From the NCBI GenBank assembly GCA_036939355.1, contig JALLAP010001129.1, positions 1 through 11,961 on the forward strand: a stretch of DNA of 11,961 nucleotides, written 5' to 3'. Source of the DNA: Thalassiosira profunda. Taxonomy: Eukaryota; Bacillariophyta; Thalassiosirophyceae; Thalassiosirales; Thalassiosiraceae. Under the pieces are notes generated by a model. It had not been told where the DNA came from. It saw nothing but the letters and a program-made list of their open reading frames with translations, and did no database searches. Positions within the stretch are counted from its first letter, which is position 1. Each line of letters opens with the position of its first letter. A program made the position numbers and the translations under genes. Below, piece by piece: positions 1 to 6,144 of the stretch.

Positions 1-758
1 GAGTGGCACTGGCGTTGGACGAGGGCCTCGCCAGCACGGACGAAACGTATTCCCTGTTTTACGGCGAGCGGCTGCCCTGGTGGGTCGACGTGACGGCCAC
101 GGGAAAGACGGGGCACGGATCGCGTTTTATTGATTCCACCGCGGTCGAGCAGCTGATTGGAGTGTCGAACAAGGCGCTCGCATTCCGGCAGGAGCAGAAG
201 GAATTGCTGCACGGGAGCGGGGACCACGATCACTCGAACTGCGCCCACGCCGTGGCCGCCAAGCGCCAGAAATTGCTGAGCGAATTGCGAAAGAGCGGGA
301 AGATGACCCTGGGGGACGTCACCAGTTTGAACATCACTTCGCTCGAAGCGGGTTTGAAGTCCGGCGACACGTATGCCTACAACGTGGTGCCGTCGGTGGC
401 CAAATGCAGCTTCGACATTCGCATCAGTCCCCACGTCGAGCCGAAGGAGATTGGCGACATGATCGACACGTGGTGCCAGGAATGCTCGGCCGATCCGCTG
501 GAGGGATACGAGGTCAAGTGGAAGTCGCTTCTCCAGATGGGCCCAATGAACGACAAACACTGCCTCACGAAAGTGGACGCGAGCAATCCGTGGTTTGGAG
601 TATTATCGTCGGCCATGGCGAGCATGGGGCACAAGGTCGTTCCCCAGGTTTTTCCCGCCGCAACGGATTCGCGTTTCCTGCGCGAGCTGGGCGTCAAGGC
701 GTTTGGGTTTAGTCCGATGCGGAATACCGAGATCATGCTCCACGAAAACGACGAGTAA
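1..758 (+). CDS. ACY1: Aminoacylase-1-like M20 peptidase, 3' part, ended by an in-frame TAA
   Basis: This is the C-terminal part of an N-acyl-L-amino-acid amidohydrolase, a cytosolic zinc enzyme that releases free amino acids from N-acylated ones. The 5' end lies outside the window and the first complete codon is at position 3. Counting from that codon, visible family motifs are LDEG (residues 5-8, whose Glu matches a zinc ligand of animal ACY1), the PWW stretch (25-27), GHGSRF with the dimer-bridging catalytic His (37-42), YNVVP near 125, SNPWF, PAATDSRF, and FSPM followed by LHENDE, whose His247 matches the last zinc ligand. Compared with animal ACY1 there is an insert of about 20 residues rich in His and Lys around residues 65-100. 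The frame stops at TAA 756-758, yet homology to the family C-terminus continues in the same frame to 866. The family call is secure. Whether the stop is real is uncertain. Confidence 0.9.
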   Translation, partial: VALALDEGLASTDETYSLFYGERLPWWVDVTATGKTGHGSRFIDSTAVEQLIGVSNKALAFRQEQKELLHGSGDHDHSNCAHAVAAKRQKLLSELRKSGKMTLGDVTSLNITSLEAGLKSGDTYAYNVVPSVAKCSFDIRISPHVEPKEIGDMIDTWCQECSADPLEGYEVKWKSLLQMGPMNDKHCLTKVDASNPWFGVLSSAMASMGHKVVPQVFPAATDSRFLRELGVKAFGFSPMRNTEIMLHENDE

Positions 759-866
759 CTGGAGGAAGATGTGTTCGTCGAGGGTGTTGCAGTGTATGTC
801 AAGTTGATCGAGGCTCTGGGCTCGGCCACGGAGTTGGACAACGAAGCACAACAGACTGTGGGATAA
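759..866 (+). other. C-terminal aminoacylase coding remnant beyond the in-frame stop
   Basis: Read in the same frame as the upstream aminoacylase, this stretch gives 35 residues beginning LEEDVFVEGVAVYVKLIEAL and then a TAA at 864-866. Animal aminoacylase-1 continues after HDHDE with an aromatic or Arg residue, then L, then a helix of the type VF..G..IY..LL.AL. The TAA codon therefore sits where one residue, possibly Tyr, is expected, and the reading frame is otherwise intact. Simple explanations are a substitution of the third base of a TAC or TAT codon, a sequencing error, or stop readthrough. No plausible intron fits, because the only GT near the stop would make an intron of about 14 nt. 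Confidence 0.75.
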
Positions 867-1069
867 AGGAAACGCTCTATGTAGGTCTCTGGGTGTCCTA
901 TCGATGGGTTCTGGCCCAGCCATTTTGCGACAAACGTACCAACTCCGCTCACATCACTGGATCTGAGTGTTGGGTGGTTGGTTATCTACTTTCGCGTAAG
1001 TACGTAGGTACTCCACAATCCAAATCCCTTGCACGCTCTACGCTCTATTGTACCTAGTAGAGACACACG

Positions 1070-1097
1070 CCCCCCCCCCTCGCTCCCCTCCCCTCCC
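1070..1097 (+). promoter_or_regulatory. C-rich tract upstream of the uL29m start (G-quadruplex or i-motif potential)
   Basis: A run of ten C is followed by CCCC, CCCC and CCC separated by short T-containing spacers, ending 26 nt before the ATG of the ribosomal protein gene. On the minus strand this is four G-runs with loops of 5, 1 and 1 nt. It is probably in the 5' UTR or core promoter. A regulatory role is inference; the tract could simply be a pyrimidine-rich leader. The rest of the 867-1123 spacer shows no gene. Confidence 0.4.
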
Positions 1098-1123
1098 AAC
1101 ACTGCCGCCACGCCCCTTCAACA

Positions 1124-1873
1124 ATGCTTTCACGCGCTCTTACCCTGGCCGCCACACGCTCTGGCTGCGGCTCCGTTGGCGGCGCCGCTCGCTGGACCCG
1201 TCTGCCCACATTGGCCGCCGCATCAACTCCACCGACGGTGCATCATGTGCGTGTTGCACATCGATCCATCTCCTCCTCCCCTCCCCTGCAATCCTCCCCC
1301 GGCGGCGACGAGGGCGACACCGAGGGGGTCGAACGGGCCCCCGACGAAAAAATGGCCATGATCAAGCGGTGGATGAAGTGGAACACCTCCAAGACGTGGC
1401 GGTACACCCCCAACCACGACCTCATCGCGCAGATCGGGAAGGAGGGGACGAAAAGTCCCCTCGACGAGTTCCGCGATTTGGTGCCGCGGGAGAAGCGCGA
1501 GGCCGAGACGGTGGGGCGGAGCTGGAGCGCGAGGGAGTTGCGGCGCAAGAGCTACGACGATTTGCACAAGCTTTGGTATGTCCTATACAAAGAAAAGAAC
1601 ATGATCCTGACAGAGGCCAACCTCGCCCGCCGGCACGGATATGAGATGGTCCAGCCGGAGCGACGGAAGAAGGTGCGCAAATCGATGGGAGCCATCAAAC
1701 AGGTGCTGGGGGAGCGCAAACGGAAGAAGCTGGCCGATCACAGGGCGTATTTGGACGAGCTGGAACGATTTGATAAAGCCATGGCGGAGATGAATCTGGG
1801 GGGAGAGGAGGATGGCATCGAGGAGGCAATGGGCGAAGAGGCGGAGCAACTCAATTCCAACGAAAAGCTATGA
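1124..1873 (+). CDS. MRPL47: Mitochondrial large-subunit ribosomal protein uL29m (MRPL47 family)
   Basis: This encodes a 249-residue protein of the mitochondrial 54S/39S large ribosomal subunit. The diagnostic MRP-L47 block lies at about residues 131-172: GRSWSARELRRKSYDDLH, followed by KLWYVLYKEKNMILTE, close to the animal and fungal motif GR.W...ELR.KS.EDLHKLWYVLLKE. Residues 1 to about 50 are rich in Arg, Ala, Ser and Thr and almost free of acidic residues, as expected for a cleaved mitochondrial presequence. That supports the ATG at 1124. The middle carries the basic helix typical of the family (RRKKVRKSMGAIKQVLGERK), and the C-terminus is acidic. There is no intron. The stop is TGA, and the gene converges on the channel gene with only 69 nt between stop codons, so the 3' UTRs probably overlap. 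Confidence 0.93.
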   Translation: MLSRALTLAATRSGCGSVGGAARWTRLPTLAAASTPPTVHHVRVAHRSISSSPPLQSSPGGDEGDTEGVERAPDEKMAMIKRWMKWNTSKTWRYTPNHDLIAQIGKEGTKSPLDEFRDLVPREKREAETVGRSWSARELRRKSYDDLHKLWYVLYKEKNMILTEANLARRHGYEMVQPERRKKVRKSMGAIKQVLGERKRKKLADHRAYLDELERFDKAMAEMNLGGEEDGIEEAMGEEAEQLNSNEKL

Positions 1874-1942
1874 GTTAAGAGGGGTAGCGCGTGATGCTCA
1901 TCGTGTAATCCTAGGGAAACACCACAGCACTGCTGCACGCAA

Positions 1943-3900
1943 TCACAACGCCTTCTCTGAGTCTTTCAAGGAGTAGAGAATAAAGGCCGCAACGAAATAT
2001 CTCCACCGCGCACATTCTTTCCACGCCAGAACATTTGTGTCCAACGCTCCGATTATGGCCGATCGGGGCACGAAGAACGCTCTGGTGAAGCCAATGAAGT
2101 GGTACACCAAGTGGTGCTCCGCGGAGAAATCATCCTCCAGCAGCACCTCGTTCACATCGATCGGCTGGTCCGTCAAATCGTTTCTCCAACCTATCAAGCC
2201 CCTTCCCTTCTTGGCGCGCGAGGTGAAAGCAAAGCCCTCTCTCACAATGATGATGCCGCGCCCGAGCTCGGCGTGGGCAACGAACTTTTCACCGGCCGAA
2301 AACTCGAGAGACACGCTCTGCATGGCCACCGCGCTCTGCTCCTCCGGAGACAGGTACTTCGAAGACAGATAAGGGATGGTCTCGATGAGAGAATGGGTCA
2401 GGTGAAGCGTGCAAACCCGCTGCAACTCGGGAGAGAGAATTTTCAACGTTGGATATGCCTCCGTCAGCGAGCATGCATTGTTCGAGTCCAGCCAGGTCTT
2501 TGTATCTCTGTCGCGTTGATTTGTGATGAAGCTGCGTACCCTCTTGGAAGACTTTGTAGAGTAGTAAACGCCAGTGACCGACTCGGGCAGCTCCTTAGAA
2601 GTGAAATCATGTATCATCTTGTTGGCCTCGTTCATTTGTCTGACATAATCCTGGTTGGTGGTACCCAGTGACTGCACCACCTCCACGAGGTTTCCGATGA
2701 TGTAGGCCCAGAAGATTCCGCACAGTAACATGAGGAAGTTGGCAAAGGCGTATTCCAGCGTCGTTTGCGGCGCGATGTTTCCGTAACCGATGGACTGATC
2801 GACTGAATGGCCCAAAACAGGCAGAGCCAGTACCGCGGCAACACCTGGCTCCAACCGATTGGGTTGAGAACGCCCTCGACGTAGTTTGCATCGTACCATC
2901 CGGACATCCAGGTCAAAGTGTCGAGCATTTGGGGGTCGCCAAACGTTCCGGCCTGACGCGAAATTGCAATTGAGTTGGACTGCCTGTGTAGTTTGGCGAT
3001 GCATTCCCATGTGTGCACTCACCTGCGCAAATGCGATTAGACCCCAAATGCACGCAATCCAGTGACTGACCAGTCTGTCGACGGAGAAGAGGAGGAAGCA
3101 GAGAGCGACGACATCAGCAACAAATATGTCAGTTCCGCGGGAGGCACATTCACTCACATCATCATGAACATGAATTTGGCCGTTAAAGCGAATTCGACGT
3201 TCACTTTCTCCCACAGCCTCTTCATGATGTATGAAGACTTCATCAATCTCTTTATGCGGATCAGCCGTAACAGCTTGAAGAGCTCAAGGATAAAGTAGAG
3301 GCGCATGTTGGGGTTGTCCAGAGGCTGCGTGTCCCCGCTGTCCATCGCTTCCTTCGCCTCCCCGTAAACCAGAGACGACGCAGGGATCGACGCCAGGAGA
3401 TTCACGAAGAACCACCCGCTGCGAATGTAGTGGCGCCGGATGGATCGCAGGCTGAAGACCATGCGCCCGTGCTCGTCGCGATACGCCCGGAAGAACGACA
3501 GGAAGGTATCGACCAGGAAGCACAGATTGAGGCACGTGTTGAAGATCATGTACCACGTGTAGTAGACTGTGTAGTATCCCCTTTGGTCAAGCGAGAGACG
3601 CACGAACCATGCAAGAGGGGAGGATGAGAAGGGGCGCCCAGGATGCATCATGCAAGCATTATTTGCAAGGTGCCGAATACGCGACGCAACTTACATGCTG
3701 ATGCCAAAGTGGAACGGGATGTAGAGCGAGAAGTACCAGATGTTGCAAATCATGACGCAGTCCCACACCTGGGCCCACCGATTGTCGGGGAAGATGACGT
3801 ATCGGAGGCCCTTGAGGGAGGGGTTCACCGGTCCCTTGCGCGGGGCGATGGCCGCGGCTTCGGGGGGCGCGCCGCCGTTGGTGACGGCGAGAGACGACAT
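1943..3900 (-). CDS. Voltage-gated K+ channel, CNG/EAG-like, four exons, frameshifted at the pore
   Basis: Exons on the minus strand are 3900-3695, 3580-3158, 3074-3023 and 2952-1943. Intron phases match and all are GT-AG. If the one missing base is allowed for, the protein is about 563 residues. S1 lies near 44-66, S2 near 78-98 (FLVDTFLSFFRAYRDE), and S3 near 122-140 (YIRSGWFFVNLLASIP). S4 has K171, R174, R177, R180 and K183 at every third position. S5 is near 199-224 (LVSHWIACIWGLI), the pore helix is YWLCLFWAIQSI, the filter is SIGYGNIAP, and S6 is near 292-314. A linker and a degenerate cyclic-nucleotide-binding-like domain follow; I do not see its FGE or R-x-A phosphate-binding motif. 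The frame slips by one base at 2795-2796, between the pore helix and the filter. The start at 3900 was chosen because the upstream in-frame extension (from 4092) has no recognisable homology. It shares a promoter region with the Mo25 gene. Confidence 0.85.
2795..2796 (-). other. Apparent 1-nt deletion before the K+ selectivity filter
   Basis: The pore helix is coded in one frame down to the ATC at 2799-2797. The filter codons TCC-ATC-GGT-TAC-GGA-AAC start at 2794 in another frame. Only two bases (AG on the minus strand) lie between them where K+ channels have one residue, usually Thr. One added base would make the reading continuous. The gap is far too short for an intron. Confidence 0.8.
2953..3022 (-). 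other. Intron 3 of the K+ channel gene (70 nt)
   Basis: The donor is CAG/GTGAGT after the end of S5 and the acceptor is GCGTCAG. The phase is 0, joining LIAFAQ to AGTFGDPQML, the turret leading into the pore helix. Confidence 0.8.
3075..3157 (-). other. Intron 2 of the K+ channel gene (83 nt)
   Basis: The donor is GTGAGT and the acceptor is GACAG after a long pyrimidine tract. Joining creates an Ile codon and rebuilds a continuous S5 helix, KFMFMM-I-LVSHWIACIW, which is the expected family pattern. Confidence 0.85.
3581..3694 (-). other. Intron 1 of the K+ channel gene (114 nt)
   Basis: The donor is GTAAGT just after the S1 coding sequence and the acceptor is CCAAAG. Joining gives a phase-2 split Met codon and restores the frame from FHFGIS into GYYTVYYTW at the start of S2. 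A later AG (ACACAG) would give the wrong frame. Confidence 0.75.
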
Positions 3901-4136
3901 GATTGATGCGCTGGCGATATGTGGAAGGATCGAGGCTGCGGATATTGCCGCCGGGTTGTGAGAAGCCGTGTTGATGTTGACGGGTCGGTTGACGTGAATT
4001 TTGACTTTCACCGCGCAGTCACCACAATTTGCAATGGCGCATAAGTAGATACAAAATGTGCACGTGCCCCATGCCCGCCCCTCTCTCATCACTCATCCCA
4101 CGCTCAACTTGTGCTCGCCCCACCCACCCCTCCGCC
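3901..4136. promoter_or_regulatory. Divergent promoter region between the channel and Mo25 genes
   Basis: These 236 bp separate two divergent ATG codons and should hold both promoters. Visible motifs are TTGAC repeated three times at exact 12-nt steps (3977, 3989, 4001), a TGACGT bZIP-type core at 3990-3995, and a palindromic GCACGTGC at 4060-4067 containing a G-box/E-box CACGTG about 70 nt before the Mo25 start. Factor binding is inferred from motif resemblance only. Confidence 0.5.
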
Positions 4137-5615
4137 ATGCTCGAGAACCAGGCCTTCGGCTGGCTGAAGAACGCCATCAAGGGCTCAACCCTTGATGGTG
4201 GAACGTCCAACGCGGCGGCCCTCATCCGCGCCTGTTCCGACCCCGCCGTGTTGGTGCAGGGCGTGGCCGGGGATTTTCGCGCGGCGTTGGCCGACGAGTC
4301 CGCGCATTCGGAGGGACCGCCGGCGGCAGCTGCCGCTACAGCTGCTGCGCCGGTTGCACCTGCCGCTGCGGATGCGCCGGCCACTGCTGAGTTGGCAGGG
4401 GAGGAGCCCCCCAGCTCCAATGACGGGGTCAACAGCAACGGCCCCCTCGACGACCTCACGGCGCGGCTGGACCGGATCAAAATCCTCCTGTACGAGGAGC
4501 GTTCCGCGTCGTCGGCGGCCGCGCAGCAGAGCGGCGCGGTGAGCCTCAATTGGACGCCCGCCGTGGCCACGGCCGTTTACAAGGGGTGCACTGCACCGAC
4601 CACCACTGAAACTGAACAGACCGAGGAGGGTGCGGCCACAACAAATATCGGGGAGGAGGAGGGATTGATGCCCCAGCTGATACAACATTTGCCACTGCTG
4701 CCGTTCGAGGCGCGAAAGTCCGTGTCGGCCATCTTCAACTACCTCCTGGTGTGCGGACTCGACGGGGTGGACCGGCAACAGTTCGCCAGCATTTCCACCG
4801 CCTTTGCCGGGTACGTGTTGGAGCGGGCCGACCACATCATCGACCAGCTCGTCCGGGCGCACTATTGCAAACCGACCAAAGAGGGGGCCGACGGCGTGGA
4901 CATTGCCCTGCTGTGCGGATCCATGCTCCGCTCCTCGCTGCGGCACGCGCCCATCTACCGGTGGGTGCTGGCCGACGCGAATTGCGAGCGGCTCGTGTAC
5001 CCCTTTTTGGACGGGCACGTGCACAACCCCAATTTCGACCTGGGCAGCGACGCCTTGGAAACCGTGCGGGTGATGCTGACGGGGGCCACGGGGGGCGGAA
5101 ACGTCGCCGCCCCGGCCGTTGCCGGGGTGGCGGGGGACCATGCGGCGGAGGAGGAATACAAACAACAAATGGAGGGGATCGCGTCCGACTTCCTCACTCG
5201 CAAATATACGGAGGTGATCGACGAGCGGATCAACAAGAAGTGCCTCTCCCCAAAGGCCAACTACATGACGCGACGGATGACGCTGCAATTGTTGTCGTCG
5301 ATCTTGCTCAACCGGGCCAACTACCAAGCGATGATGCAATACATTTCCTCCCAGCAGAACCTGGTCACGATCCTCTGCCTCCTCCGCGATCCCTCCCCGC
5401 ACATCACCCTGGACGCCTTCCAGGTGTTCAAGATCTTCGTGGCCAATCCCCACAAGCCTCCCGAGGTGGTCCAGGTATTGTACGACAACAAGGCCAAGCT
5501 GGTGAAGTACCTGGACGGGCTGCACAAGGAACGGGAGGGGAGCGACGAGCAGTACAGGGACGAGAAGCGGCTGGTCGTGTCGACGCTGGAGGGGTTGGAG
5601 GTGCCGGAGGCATAG
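4137..5615 (+). CDS. CAB39: Mo25/CAB39 family scaffold protein, enlarged
   Basis: This encodes 492 residues from the ATG at 4137. Mo25 proteins are helical-repeat scaffolds that bind STRAD pseudokinases and STE20/GCK kinases and thereby activate them, affecting polarity and cell division. The C-terminal half is clearly Mo25: NYMTRRMTLQLLSSILLNR (from residue 375), YISSQQNLVTILCLLRD, DAFQVFKIFVANPHKP, then a helix NKAKLVKYLDGLHKER and DEQYRDEKRLVV. The middle matches through DIALLCGSMLRSSLRHAPI. The N-terminus begins with FGWLKNAIKG. Animal and plant Mo25 proteins are about 340 residues. The extra length comes from an Ala/Pro-rich stretch near residues 58-100, a Thr/Glu-rich stretch after VYKGC, and a Gly/Ala loop after VMLTGATG. 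The frame is open back to an ATG at 4029, but those 36 residues look like leader sequence and overlap the promoter. There is no intron. The stop is TAG. Confidence 0.9.
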   Translation: MLENQAFGWLKNAIKGSTLDGGTSNAAALIRACSDPAVLVQGVAGDFRAALADESAHSEGPPAAAAATAAAPVAPAAADAPATAELAGEEPPSSNDGVNSNGPLDDLTARLDRIKILLYEERSASSAAAQQSGAVSLNWTPAVATAVYKGCTAPTTTETEQTEEGAATTNIGEEEGLMPQLIQHLPLLPFEARKSVSAIFNYLLVCGLDGVDRQQFASISTAFAGYVLERADHIIDQLVRAHYCKPTKEGADGVDIALLCGSMLRSSLRHAPIYRWVLADANCERLVYPFLDGHVHNPNFDLGSDALETVRVMLTGATGGGNVAAPAVAGVAGDHAAEEEYKQQMEGIASDFLTRKYTEVIDERINKKCLSPKANYMTRRMTLQLLSSILLNRANYQAMMQYISSQQNLVTILCLLRDPSPHITLDAFQVFKIFVANPHKPPEVVQVLYDNKAKLVKYLDGLHKEREGSDEQYRDEKRLVVSTLEGLEVPEA

Positions 5616-6144
5616 CAGTGGGGAGAAGAAGAAGGTGTGAGATCTTTTGTTTTACGCTGATATCTCATGAGAGCAATGGACGCTGCTCGAGCATGCCCCG
5701 GTGGATGGATGCCATGCGCTCCCGGCCTATCCTAATCCGGCACTGCCGGGAGCAGAAGGCGTGGGACGGCGGGAGGGCCGCCAACGGGCTGCGCACCGCG
5801 GGACCGCGCCGGGGGCTCTTGGACGACCGGTGCCCGGCAACCAAAGCAATGAGTTTGCGGTTGCGTGGGATTGCGATTTCACAACCGGCAATTACTGCAA
5901 TGCCCCACAGCGACCAACCTACCTACGCGATGAGAATGTCATACTCTTTTTCCGATGATGATGAGTGAAGGGGATGATGATTGACTTCTCCTGGTGAGAA
6001 GGCACGAAGAGTTGCGCTGATGAAATATTTTGTACCTTGGTGCTTGAGACTGGATAGGAAGGTACCCCATAGGTCGCAGGTGCACGCCCAACAGATCGTT
6101 TGTATGAATAATCACTCTGTGCTTCCCAACGACACATTCTGATC
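5616..6144. other. Intergenic region between convergent genes
   Basis: These 529 bp lie between the Mo25 stop and the stop of the capping-enzyme-like gene and should contain both 3' UTRs. I see no convincing gene. An open frame over 5694-5968 has no recognisable domain and carries on from an out-of-frame reading of Mo25. The only structured element is the inverted repeat at 5718-5753. No tRNA or transposon sequence was recognised. Confidence 0.6.
5718..5753. repeat. Perfect 9-bp inverted repeat
   Basis: GCTCCCGGC (5718-5726) and its reverse complement GCCGGGAGC (5745-5753) flank an 18-nt loop. The stem is GC-rich and lies about 100 nt after the Mo25 stop codon. It may form a stable hairpin in the 3' UTR. 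Function is unknown. Confidence 0.55.

Noticed and set aside
756..758. TAA read as a sense codon under a variant genetic code
   Set aside because: Other genes in the window end at TAA, TAG and TGA, and no other conserved frame is interrupted by a stop codon.
2440..2600. A further intron in the channel C-linker, where the sequence is longer than usual
   Set aside because: Candidate GT-AG pairs such as GTACGC to GACAG give about 32 nt, shorter than any other intron here, and the frame is open throughout.
3901..4092. Upstream in-frame ATG that would add 64 residues to the channel
   Set aside because: No homology is seen, and the extension would consume most of the divergent promoter. Not excluded without transcript data.
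4029..4136. Upstream in-frame ATG that would add 36 residues to Mo25
   Set aside because: The extra residues look like leader sequence and include the G-box region; the ATG at 4137 gives the more plausible N-terminus.
4185..5525. A 446-codon open frame antisense to Mo25
   Set aside because: The plus strand carries clear Mo25 homology; the antisense product is low-complexity with no known motif.
5694..5968. A possible small gene after Mo25, beginning MPRWMDAMRSRP
   Set aside because: No homology is recognised, it is a continuation of an out-of-frame reading of Mo25, and it spans the hairpin; random openness in GC-rich sequence is enough to explain it.
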